Assembly (NCBI GenBank): GCA_030533445.1
Contig: CM060072.1
Span: 21,021,767 to 21,085,766, forward strand
Source: Cyprinodon diabolis
Taxonomy: Eukaryota > Chordata > Actinopteri > Cyprinodontiformes > Cyprinodontidae
Direction of reading: 5' to 3'
DNA length: 64,000 nucleotides
In this document: piece by piece, positions 25,506-64,000 of the stretch
How the letters are laid out: each line of letters opens with the position of its first letter
How positions within the stretch are numbered: position 1 is the stretch's first letter
Notes under the pieces: model-generated
Told to the model about the DNA's origin: nothing
The model's input: the letters and a program-made list of their open reading frames with translations, nothing else
The model's database searches: none
Made by a program: the position numbers and the translations under genes

Positions 25506-28500
25506 ATGAAAATGGAGGACCAAATGGAAAGCCAGAAGAGAAGAGGAGCGAGCAATGATAACCTGATATGTAAGCCAAGTCAATTTTTGTTCTTTAATGT
25601 TTATGCTTGATTTAAAACTCTGTGTTGTGTAACATCTGTTATTACTAACTGCAGATTAATGTTATGGTCTGTAACTCGATCTTCTTGTTTAATTTTATCC
25701 TGACTTGAAGCTCTTACAGCACAAGTTTATTGTACGTCATGAAATGATAAGAATGCACCTGTGCTGATAAAGAAAAGAGCCACACAAGCCAAAGGATAGC
25801 GAAGCTTCATTGTCATAGAGACCAATACCACATGTCAGGAGGATAAATGGTCCCAAAAGCATGTGACCATGAATGTTTGTGTATTAGCTTCCCTACCGTT
25901 GTCTACATGCTCTATTAAAGCAAGTGAAAGGGAACTTTTCTTTTCTAAGATTTGGCCAACAATTATGGACATTTTTCCATGATTTGGGTTTCAGGGACTT
26001 CTCTCCATAAAAGACAGTAGAACTATTGTCCATATGTTAAATACCTCCAAGTATAAAAACTTTGACCTATAAAACAGGATCTTATTACATTATGACCCAG
26101 TTTGCATTTAGTCCAGCATTTTCCTACTTTATTGCCCAACAACCACAGCTGAGCAAAGTACTGTACAGAAAATAATTAAAACATAAAACAGTACAGATAA
26201 AACACAGGTGAAAATAACAATTACACAATCAAATCAATCAAATTGGGTAAAACATAAAAGCAATAAAAGATTTAAAAAAAAAAAGATAAAAAGAAAAGAT
26301 AAAGACTAAAATAAAGCCCACTGTCTTGCTAGGTGTTAAAAGCCAAAGTGAAAAGGTGGGTTTTGACAAGAGATTTGAAAACATTCATAGAAGAGTTTCT
26401 TGGTTGCCCCATTATATTCTCAATTTAACATTCATTTTCGACCTATGGTGATGTACTCTTGACTTATTTTGTTAACTTCATTAGATCAATAGAGCCATTA
26501 GGACATTTTTCCTGTACTGGGAAATAGCTCCTAATTTTGAAACTGGGAAAGTTTAGTAGGTTGAACAACAGGAAGCTGTTTCTATTTATTTAACTGATTT
26601 CATGTGTTGTGAAGATGTTTAATGTGGTTTTGGTTTGAATGTGGGTATGCTGGTGCTGGAAAGTATAGCAAAAACCACAAAGGCTGCAAAAATGAAACTT
26701 TCCATTAAGATCTAATTGTGGTTTATCTGATAACAAAAAAAAACTTTTAAAAGAGATGTCTTAATGGCTTCTCATCTGGAAATGGACAAGTCTGTCTGAG
26801 CTAGAAACGTCCGCTTTGCTTTATTACTTTATTACTTTTCCATCTGAACAAAGCTGTGGATCATGTTTTGTCAGTAAACATTTTAATATTTGCTCTTTGG
26901 GTGGATGTTGTGGTGTTCAGTGAGCTGTCATGTTCTTCGACACACCTTTTATCTGCATGTGGTATATTAAGTCCCAGGTAAACAAAAGACACGTGTGGTG
27001 CAGTAATGTATTATAATTTGTACACAATAAAGTCCATACTAGTAGTTGAAGGCTAATATTTAATTTAATTTCATTACCTTTACATTTTACTAGTCATCCT
27101 GCATTAATGCAATAACCCCAATTTTGTTTGAAGAGTATTTACTTGGTGGGGATCGTCTCATGTATGAAGTTCTAAACACAGTGTTTAAAGGTTCAAACTG
27201 CAGACCTGTGCTGTATAGTGTGCTTACTTTTAATATGGCCTACAGTCAGGTTTGGTAGAATTTAATTGAGGACCCAAATGCAGAGATGAGGAGGCAGAGC
27301 TGAGTTTTGCTGATTTAATGAAAAAGGCAACAGAAACAAAATCCAAGAACCAAAATACAGGAAACCAAAAAACAGGAGATGTCAGGGAAAAACACATATG
27401 GGGAGCCAAGTAACAACAAGAAACCAGCAATGAGGAACTGTAGAGGAAGAGTATATATATATAGAACAGAACAAAAACTGGGCTAATCAGCTGATACGGA
27501 GCAGGTGTGGATACAAGTAACTAGAAGGGAGCTAGGGCAATGGAGACAGACACAAGGGGGTGACAGAGAGAAACACAAAAATGCAACACAGCTTCATTAT
27601 TAGACAAAATGAAAAAAAAAAGATCAGAATGAGATAGATAACTAAAAAACTCAAAAAGAAACTAAAATAGAAGTCCAAAATTGGAAAACCATTACAGCCT
27701 ACTTGCGCCACAAAAAATAAAAACAAGAAAGCAGGAATTCTATATTTGCCGTAATGATTTGCCATTCAAGAATTACAATTAGCATTGTTGAAACACGCTT
27801 TGTTATTTTCATCAGCTGATAGGCCTGTCGGATCTGTGGGATGCATCGGCTGGTTTCTGATGATTATCTCAGGCCTTTTCATTTTCATAACCTTCCCAGT
27901 CACACTCTGGTTTTGTTTTAAGGTGAGCGAGTTGAAAACAGTAAACAAGCATTTTGCATTTGTGAATGCGTGAACAAAAGCTGATTTAGTGTTTGTGAAA
28001 ACTACTGTAGGTTGTCCAGGAGTACGAGCGGGCCGTCATCTTCAGGCTTGGTCGCATTACAGACCGAAAGGCAAAAGGACCAGGTGTAGTATTAATGTCT
28101 GCCTATTATTGGTAGTGTTTTTTCTGTTTTTTGATTGAAAAAACACACTTATCTTTGCCTCTTATCTGAATGTTGAAAGGAATGTTCTTCATTATACCAT
28201 GCACCGATTCTATTGTGAAAGTGGATCTGAGGACTGTGTCATTTGACATTCCACCGCAAGAGGCAAGTGGCACACAACAGCACCTAATTTCCATTACAAG
28301 AAAATACTTCAAACTTCATATTCTTGTATTTATTTATGTCAACTGTATGTTTGCTTATGTAGCACCTCATCACCAAAAGAAATGTCCCATACGTATAGAA
28401 CAACACTGAATTTTCTGAATTAATGTGTATGATTGCTCTAGATTCTGACTAAAGATTCAGTCACTATTTGTGTGGATGGCGTGGTTTACTTCCGAGTTAG

Positions 28501-29674
28501 TGACCCTATTGCCTCTGTGGCCAACGTATCTAACGCTGACTACTCCACTCGACTGCTGGCACAAACCACCCTCAGGAATGTTCTCGGCACCAAGAACCTT
28601 GCTGAGGTCTTGTCTGATCGCGAGGGCATAGCTCACAGCATGCAGGTATAAATATTTATCATAAGTATTTCTTCTTAGGTCTTACTTTGGTTCTCTCCTT
28701 TCTTAGTCATATACCATCATTTTGCCTGTTAAAGGCCTTAGAAAGTGATAGAGTTCATATCACTAGTATTTCTTCTCTACAAGAGAGGATACAGCTTCTG
28801 AAATATCTTGAATATTTTACGGGAAGCATATATTTCCCTTTTGTTATGTATTTGAAGTTATATTCAAGCAATTAGAAATTTAACAAACTCATTTCAATTA
28901 ATTTCAGTAACATTGTTCACTATGTTGAAAAGAATGATGTTTTAAAGAAATTATTTATACTAATTGTGACTGTAATTGTGATGATTTTCTGCTTAGATCT
29001 GAGGAAAACATGACATTTAAGAATAGAATATTCAATAAAAGAAACATTTTTATAATGTAAATATGGGCTTAATGAAAAGTATGTATAATAGCTTCTTAGG
29101 GGTTATTGTACAAAATTATATTTAATTCAAAAATCCAGTAATTTGTTAGAGATAAAACGGACTTTTATTTGCTCCAGATTCACTTGAGAGACTTTAAGTT
29201 TCATGAGGTAAAAATGCTTTTTACGTAACTTCCAGTCAAGCCTAGATGAAGCCACAGACGATTGGGGCATCAAGGTCGAGCGTGTGGAGATCAAAGATGT
29301 GAAGCTGCCTCATCAGCTGCAGAGGGCCATGGCAGCTGAAGCTGAAGCAGCACGAGAAGCCAGGGCTAAGGTCTGTTCAATGCCTCCCTCCAAAATGTCC
29401 AAACAAAGACAATTAAATCACATAAAAGCTGATCTTCGCTATGTGTTTATGCATTATTTTTATACCCGTCTCTCTCTTGCTGTAGGTGATTGCAGCAGAA
29501 GGTGAAATGAATGCCTCCCGTGCCCTGAAGGAGGCGTCCCTCGTGATTGCAGAGTCTCCATCAGCACTGCAGCTCCGCTACTTGCAAACTCTCAATACCA
29601 TCGCAGCAGAGAAGAACTCCACTATCATCTTCCCACTGCCTATGGATGTAATATCACACTTTATGCGTAAATGA
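25506..29674 (+). CDS. stoml3: STOML3, stomatin-like protein 3 (7 coding exons, complete, 284 aa)
   Basis: A membrane-associated SPFH-domain protein. The mammalian orthologue sits in sensory neurons and olfactory cilia and tunes mechanosensitive and acid-sensing channels. Exons: 25506-25569, 27816-27922, 28011-28083, 28180-28262, 28442-28645, 29236-29370 and 29486-29674, all in phase. The intron after exon 4 starts with GC, not GT. A short cytosolic N-terminus precedes one hydrophobic hairpin (residues about 31-56, [20 protein letters not shown]) with the conserved kink proline at 49. Cys31 and Cys55 flank it as possible palmitoylation sites. The SPFH domain follows ([41 protein letters not shown]) and then the oligomerising helix ([20 protein letters not shown]). 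The second ATG (25512, AAAATGG) has better start context, which would give 282 aa. Human STOML3 is 291 aa. STOM itself is less likely, given adjacency to PROSER1. Confidence 0.93.
26140..26400. repeat. Dispersed teleost repeat in STOML3 intron 1
   Basis: An A-rich body with AAACAGTACAGATAAAACA, followed by AAAGCCCACTGTCTTGCTAGG and AGGTGGGTTTTGAC. These blocks recur widely in fish genomes as part of an interspersed element. Class and borders cannot be fixed from this single copy. Confidence 0.4.
27244..27565 (-). mobile_element. Degenerate solo LTR in STOML3 intron 1
   Basis: Read on the minus strand, it starts TGTCACCCCCTTG, has a TATATATATACTC promoter-like box, and ends with CTCTGCATTTGGGTCC-like sequence close to AACCTGACTG. 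The same terminal block, on the plus strand, closes the fragment at 52085-52320. The pattern fits an LTR-retrotransposon solo LTR. No internal coding region or clean target duplication was found. Confidence 0.55.
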
Positions 29675-30590
29675 AGGCACTGAATCATATTTTGCATTCT
29701 AAAGAAGGGGAATTGAATCCAAAGCTAATGTTCCAATGCTTTATGCTACTGTAGGCCTCGATCAAACAAGGCTCTTCTTAGGTGTGTGATTTGAATCGAA
29801 TGTCGAATAGCAGTTTGATATTGTATATAATTATGTGCGTATATTAATATCGATATACGCAATTTATTATTTAAAAAACAAATGAAAAAATCTCAAGAAC
29901 AATTTGTAAAAAATCTTGAAAAGCTTCTCCTGTATCTTGATTCTGAAATCATCATATCCACTTTGCCACTTTACATGCCAAGAGAAAGTTATTACACAAA
30001 ATGTGTTGTGAAAAGAGATTTATTGGTGTCAGGAACAATTTATTAAGATCCCATAATTTAAAAGTGAAACCAGGAAACTTTTCTATAGAAGTAAAAATCT
30101 GAAAAATGAGGCATGCTTTTATATTCAGGCCCTTTTACTCTACATTTGATCAAAATTCAGAGCAACGGACCTTCACAATTCATCAAGATATAAAAAAGAA
30201 TCCACCTTTGTGTAATTAAATGTACGCATGTGAAGGCTTGAAATGGTTGGTCAAGTACCATCGTGAACTGACAGCATCATGAAGACTAAGATGTGCTATA
30301 GACAGTTCAGGGATGACTGTATTTGTCAAAAAGCAGTTTTGTTATTAAACAAAATCCAGAGCAAATAACATTTGACATATAATTGCTTAATGTTTGGTGG
30401 ATAAGCCAGATAAGGTGCACATCAAAGTTAGAAGAGTGTTAGACAGTCCATGTAGTTAGATATTTTCCATAGGGGTTTGAAACTCCATTGAACGCACTAC
30501 ACCTGCATGTGAGATGGCTGAAATTTTTTCCTACTGATGCAGCAGTGTACAGCTCATTATCTCCCGTTTTCTCCTAACATTCTTCCTTTA
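29675..30590. other. STOML3 downstream region: nothing recognised
   Basis: AT-rich sequence after the STOML3 stop, presumably 3' UTR and flank. No strong AATAAA was seen before 30781-30786, which lies in or near a transposon relic, so the transcript end is undecided. Confidence 0.4.
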
Positions 30591-30799
30591 TATGTGTTTA
30601 CCTACTGGACTTAATGTGTGTACATGTCAGAAGAATCACAGTAAATCTACCACAAAACCAGACAAATCTCCTCTGTGTTTTTTAACGGGAACACATTCCA
30701 TAGACATTGCCGCTCTAAACCAGCTAATTCCTGAAGAACACTTCATCTCCTTTTTAAAGAGTGTCAAGAAGAAAACCACAAATAAATTATTGGATACCC

Positions 30800-31020
30800 T
30801 GATTGCCAAAAAGAGCCTGTTAGTTCATATACAAAATGCTTTCTGTTGGGAAAAAAAACTATACCTCCATGTCACCCTGAACTCTCCATCTCCTGTTATA
30901 AACATGGTGGTGGTTGCATCATGCTTTGGAAATTCCTTTTTCCCATTAGAAAAAGTATAACTTATAATGTGGATGGAGGTACTGTAAGTACATGGCAATC
31001 CTGGAACAAAAGCGGTTAGA
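30800..31020 (+). pseudogene. Tc1-like transposase relic
   Basis: CATGTCACCCTGAACTCTCC and AAACATGGTGGTGG...GCATCATGCT match the Tc1 segment that encodes [13 protein letters not shown]. It is followed by GATGGAGGTACTG and GCAATCCTGGAACAAAA, as in the family. Frames are broken and no TIRs are obvious. Confidence 0.6.
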
Positions 31021-34000
31021 GGCTGTAAATTATCATGAGGCAGGGGTGCATTTTATTTTAAGATTATAATTAATACACGTAAGTGTTAAAATGGAACAAT
31101 TTAAAACTAAAATATGGCAATGCCGTAGAATGGCCCACAAGTCTGGCCCAATACTGTCTGTTCCACTTGATGAGGTTTCAGCTATTTTATAAATGTGCAG
31201 AAATTCTACCTTCTATATGTGCAAAACTGGCACAGACATATTCCCCAAAGATCTGCAGCTTTAACAAAAAAAGGTACTTTTATAAAGTATAACCTCTGAT
31301 ACAAATGCATAATTCACTCTTAACATTTTTAATGCAATGGAAATGGAAAAGGTGCTTGAACACTGAAATCTATGCATTTTCCTCATTTTTCTTCCACTTC
31401 ACTTGCATGATGTGACAATATTCACACTAAAAAGATTTTGATTTTGTAAGTTTAACTGGACAACATATGAAAAAAGTCATGACATAATACGTTTAAGGTA
31501 CTGTATATCCATTCTCCTCTGGTCTTATGTTGGAGGCTACATACATATTGTTAGCAACCGTAATGAAAAGAATTTGCTGTTGTATTGAAACTTTTGAATA
31601 GTAAAACTCTTGTGGAAAAAATGAACACACGGCACTTATTATTGCATTTCTTTTTAAACACTTTATTACTGTCCTTTTGCTAAAAATGCCAAATTAAAGC
31701 ATCAACATACTGTGTTCACATTACATTGATGAACAGTTTTTTCTTCTTTTTCTACATCCCCAACGCTACAGTTACAGCTTAACCATAAACAACGCAGAGG
31801 TCAAAGAAGAGAAAAGAACATGGACAAAGGCAGGAAACATGCTTCTACTGTATATCTGTCGGTGCACTAAGACACAGACTCGGGTTGTAAATGTATCTAC
31901 ATTCAAACATACAATCAGCACCAAAAAGCTCGTCTCAGGATCAAAATCCATTGGAGCTATGGTTTAAAGATGGTCCTCTACAAATTTTACTTATTAAACT
32001 AAATAATGTTGAAAAGCCACATTTGCTACAGTAGCATTTGAACGTTTTACATGAGTGTCAAAATACTAATCATCTGTTGTTTTGTGGGCAAGTTTGACCA
32101 AATGCTACATATCATATGGCTGCTACAAAATCACAATCACAAAAAAGGTCCTTCTTTAGTTAACAAAATGGCATGAAAGAGTTTTATCAAATGCAATCAT
32201 TACAATTTTGACATTCAGAGCAAAGTGAGAGACAGATGTCCACGGGACACATTGCAGGGTAATTATAATACCAGTTTAGTGTTTAGAAACTGTAGTTCAT
32301 TCAAAAGACTTATTTTGAAATTCAGAACTGTATGCTGTTAGTTGTAAACAATAGTTTAGTTGCATCCTTTGAAACTGTAGTTTTTGCACCTGAGGTGAAC
32401 CTTTAGGAGGAGTGAGAAATAATCCCAAACAATCTGAAAACACAGTGAGTTTCTGACTGAACTATTTTTTTTTATTATTTTCCTTTTTTTATCAATTGAG
32501 TAGACATTCTCAAAAATGATCAGTGTAGAAAAAGGAAACAAACTAAATAATTGTGACAGTTTCAGCTCATCTCTCCTACGCTGCACTTGACATTCTTCTG
32601 ACAGAAGCATTCAACCCTGTGTCCACGTCATACAAAAATTTAGAAGTTTAATTAAAGGAGTTTTTTTTTTAAAGGCCGTCAAAAAGTGCTGGTGAAGAAC
32701 TTAAAGACTAACATCACCCTTAACTTTAAATGTGCACCCCTGGTAAAGATGTGTAAAAAGCAATACAATAATCTTATATTGCTGCAGCAAAAAAGAAAAA
32801 AAGCATTCAACTTGAACTTTGATGAAAAAAATCCCATGTTAAAATATTAAAAAATATTTTGGAATAAATACTGTATAATTAGTACTACTCCTAACAGTTA
32901 CCATAAAATGAATATTATAAAAAATGTTTTATTTGAAATTTGGTCATTGAATTCAACAAGGATTTATTTCTGCAAGCAACTCTTCACTATGAGAAAGACA
33001 AGAAAACATGCATTTAAATAAGGCCCAAGTTTGACCTTTATTCCTTCAAAAAAGTGACCAAAAATTTGTTAAAAAAACTTTACTGGAAAAAGCAGCAATT
33101 ATTTTCATAGCAACCATTTTTCTTAAGGCTTTTGCATGCATCTTTACCAGGAGTGTCAATTTTTTTTGTTGAGAGCATTATTGTCACTAAATGTCTCAAT
33201 AATCTTTTCACATGCAGCTCGCCTGCCGAGCTGTAAAAAATTCAAATCAAGTGTGCTGGTCAATATTTTCTCTGCATTTTTGCAGCACAAGTACACCAGA
33301 TAGTTCTGTTAAACAAGTGCCAGATCTACATGATAAAAACACATAATGCCCACACAGGCCCCCTCTCACGTCTGTTTAACTATAAATACACCTATATGAG
33401 CTACTAACCCAAATGCATGCTCCCCTCAATAATAGAATGGTTTGCACTGACTCTCTGACTTTATTTACAGCGGTTAATCTTGCGTGAATGTTAGACTATA
33501 TTAGCTTTGTGGATAAAAGTATTTTCAATGATTTGTTAAAAAACAAAACATCATGAACCTGAGCGTACTATAGTGGGCAGATTACATAACAGGATGTGGA
33601 TATGACACAATGATGAATAATAATAAATGATAAATATGAATAAAATTGACAGTTGGTAGATGTAGTGTGTTTTTTTCCTCAGAGCTGTAGAGCAATTTTG
33701 GAATATCTTTTTAAATACTAATCTATGTTTTATGTTAAATCATAACTTAGATACCTCTGATGATTTATTCTACCATGTTGAAAAGAGAAATGGATATGAG
33801 GTGTATCTTGAAAATGATTGAGAAGAGGTACAATAAATAATGTTCTACAACACTAATTAAGCACATCACAAAAAGATAAACAGGGTTCTATGTTTTACCT
33901 ACATAATTTAGAGACACACTTCATTAAAAGACTCCTCAGAGCTTTATCTAAGAACATTGATTTGCAGAGTTTTCTGCATCTGTAGGCGAATCTGTTTCAT

Positions 34001-34033
34001 TTACGAAGTAACACACTGTTCATTCATGTTTTA
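31021..34033. other. STOML3-MTUS2 intergenic region; possible distal MTUS2 3' UTR
   Basis: No coding exon recognised. On the minus strand, AGTAATAAAGTG (plus-strand CACTTTATTACT near 31660) could be a distal poly(A) signal for MTUS2, which would need a 3' UTR over 4 kb. This is weak inference. The rest is AT-rich with no identified repeat. Confidence 0.3.
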
Positions 34034-35133
34034 TGGCTACTGTACTTTGCAAAAAATATCCAGGCCCCTTTAACTCTTTGTCAAATAAAGCTATCAATTT
34101 TATTATATGTATTTGGGATTTATGTGATAGAACAACACAAGGAAGAACATAATTGTTAAATGGAATCCAAAAATGAAAAAAGCTTCGCACACATCACTGT
34201 TTTCGCCATCATCTTAAAATGAAGAGTGTGGCACAACTTTGGAGGAGCTGTAGAGACCTACAGCTCAAGTGCGAGAATATATGGAAATCTGTCATTCACT
34301 CAATCCATAAATCTAGCATTTATAGAAAAGTGGTAAGATGGAGGTTAATATTTAAGAAAAGCAATAAGAAAGCCAACTTTTAAAGGATAAAGCAAACAGA
34401 AGAAAGAGTCAAGAGCTCTAAGTAGGGGTTATGCTATTTTATGTGTCCCAATGTCTAGTGGATGAAAAGGTAGTGGACTCAAAATTTCCCACAATGCACC
34501 TTGAAAGGTAGTGTCCATCAATGTTCACTAGACGAACAGATATATAGCCCAAAATGCTTTGCAAGAGCTCTGCTCACAAAACATCATGTTTTTTTAGGGG
34601 GGATGAGAGAGTACAAAGATTGCATAGGCACCATGTTGGGAGCTGGAGTCTCATGACCAACGGGGAGCGAAAAGTAGTGATCCTCTGTCTGGGTTCACCA
34701 TAAACTCCACTATATAGTCCCTGCTCTGTAAAGGGGGGATAGGGCCGACGTTTTTGAGTGTAGAGAGATAGCCAATGTCTCCACAGTGAAACATGATGGT
34801 GGCAGCATCATGCTGGGAAATACTTTTCTTCAGGATGGACCGAGTTTATGGACATACTAATGGGAGTAAAATGCACTCCAGGCTGCACACAAACTTGGTT
34901 GTTGAGATGGCATTGACCTTCTAGCAGGACAATAACTTTAAGCAACTCTGTTAAAAAGGTAACTTCTACACTACTTTCACTGAATGTTTATTTAGAGGTA
35001 TCAGGTTAAATCTGAATTCTTGGTGCTGCTCTATCACAAGCAATCCCAATAAAAAAACAAATTTCACTTATAGATGCAATAAATCTAAAAGGTTTTGAGG
35101 GATTTGAATATTTTTGCACATACAAGCCACTGC
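34034..35133 (+). mobile_element. Old Tc1-like element with a nested insertion
   Basis: The decayed TIRs face each other: TACTGTACTTTGCAAAAAAT...GATAGAACAACAC near 34040-34140, and its inverse GGTGCTGCTCTATCAC...TTTTTGCACATACAAG near 35020-35130. A transposase remnant lies at about 34770-34960 (GTGAAACATGATGGTGGCAG, AGCAGGACAATAAC). The segment at about 34425-34760 is foreign to Tc1 and resembles sequence at 48590-48930, so it is read as a later nested insertion. Confidence 0.65.
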
Positions 35134-36307
35134 ACTATTTCATATGCTCAGGATACCCAGGTTATCCGCACCCTAGGGTCCAATATCGCATGCTGTATTC
35201 CACTTTAGCCCCATAAGACATATTACAAACACAATTGTTTTCTAAACATATCAGCGTCAATAAACAAATTACAGCAATAATATGTTTTGCACTAAAACTG
35301 GAAGACTTCCACTGTACATGCTTGCTTAATTAGCAAATCCGATGTAATAAATAAATCAGATATAAACGTTGTACTATAAAGACACAGACAACAATTAAAA
35401 CAGTAAATCCTGTGCTAGGCTTTCCTTAGCTCTGAGCTCTCCGTTAACTGTTAGGTTGCGTTTTTGCTTCTGCTGTTGCGACACAACAGAATGCACATTC
35501 CCACTGAGGTACATAGAAAACAGCGAACAGAGATTTTGAAAGCTGACCTGAGGGACCTGAAATAGAGAGGAGCTCATCTTAAGAAAGGAAGACCTGGCAA
35601 GGTTGTAAAAAATACACAAAGTTCTTTGTATTTTACAAGTAACATGGCTCCCAGGAGGTTACACTATCAGCACTGAGCTAATTAGAAACTCTCAAATATA
35701 AGTCGAGGAGGCAAATTGCTTCAATTTACAAACCAATTTTTGATCAAAAGTCCCTTATAAATAAAACGTTGGTCGCTGTCTGCTGGTGAGGAGGAAGGAC
35801 CAAGTTTAAGGCGCTTTGTTTTTGTCCAGATGAGAAGAGAGAACTGAGAACAGAAATTTGATTGACAGATTATTCTGACGGAGAACAGCTTATTTAACTG
35901 GGGATATGTGTATGTGTGACTATGTGCATCTTTTTACCACACCAGAGCATCATATTCCGGTGATCAGAATGTGCTATTTCCATCTCACGCTACACAGAAC
36001 ACATGCAAGAGAGCTTTAACTATCAACAACAACTACTCTAATATTTAATAGTACTTACAGTGTATTTGAAAATACATGAAGACAAACATGGATCTCTGAA
36101 AGAAAGATGTAGCTGCAGCCAGCCTTTTTTGTGTTGTGTGTATGTCCATCTTATAGAATCTCTGTATAATGAGCACCACAAGACTGGTGGTTCACAGTGT
36201 GTGTACAGTATTCTGGTAACCGGTTTAAGTTACTTTTACATACCATTCCTGTCAGAAAGTAAAGAATTGGAGTACTGAGGAAGGAATGTGTGTTTTAAAA
36301 GCTGATT
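35134..36307. other. MTUS2 proximal 3' UTR and flank: nothing further recognised
   Basis: This lies immediately downstream (minus strand) of the MTUS2 stop at 36308-36310. No minus-strand AATAAA close to the stop was found. No repeat or RNA gene recognised. Confidence 0.35.

Positions 36308-64000
<27,693 letters not shown>

Overview
This window is vertebrate nuclear DNA. Its codon-level matches, small-to-moderate introns and dense Tc1-type DNA transposons point to a ray-finned (teleost) fish. No bacterial features, CRISPR arrays, rRNA or tRNA genes were seen.

Four protein-coding genes are supported, all assembled by hand from exons with splice sites in phase. (1) VPS36 (ESCRT-II subunit) lies on the minus strand at the left edge. 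Exons 1-11 are visible (382-4243) and the 3' end lies outside the window. (2) PROSER1 (proline and serine rich 1, a TET2/OGT partner) runs on the plus strand at 5085-19505 in 12 coding exons and is complete at about 792 aa. It is head-to-head with VPS36 across an 841-bp shared promoter interval. (3) STOML3 (stomatin-like 3) lies on the plus strand at 25506-29674 in 7 coding exons and is complete at 284 aa. It has a non-canonical GC-AG intron. (4) MTUS2 (microtubule-associated, ATIP family) lies on the minus strand. Its 13 most 3' coding exons are visible (36308 to beyond 64000), including the coiled coil and an unusual repeated SP/TP tail. The human orthologues of all four genes are on chromosome 13 (recalled), so this is a conserved linkage group with local rearrangement.

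The introns and intergenic DNA are rich in mobile elements of different ages. Two young full-length Tc1/mariner elements are present. One at 22880-24491 has 202-bp terminal inverted repeats (TIRs) with one mismatch and an open 334-aa DD34E transposase. One at 15652-17254 has 200-bp TIRs with two mismatches but a 2-bp frameshift near the transposase C-terminus. Older material includes four Tc1 relics, a hAT-like non-autonomous element, MITEs with long TIRs, a 903-bp solo LTR with a 5-bp target duplication, LTR fragments, a tRNA-derived SINE, L2/Rex-like LINE tails and a degenerate reverse transcriptase. There are also microsatellites and one large imperfect inverted repeat of CA/GT-rich motifs.

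The genes do not form a joint pathway: endosomal sorting (VPS36), chromatin/DNA demethylation (PROSER1), membrane mechanosensation (STOML3) and microtubule binding (MTUS2). I found no convincing undescribed system. The most notable points are the apparently intact Tc1 element, the MTUS2 tail repeats, the GC-AG intron and several uncatalogued-looking hairpin elements.
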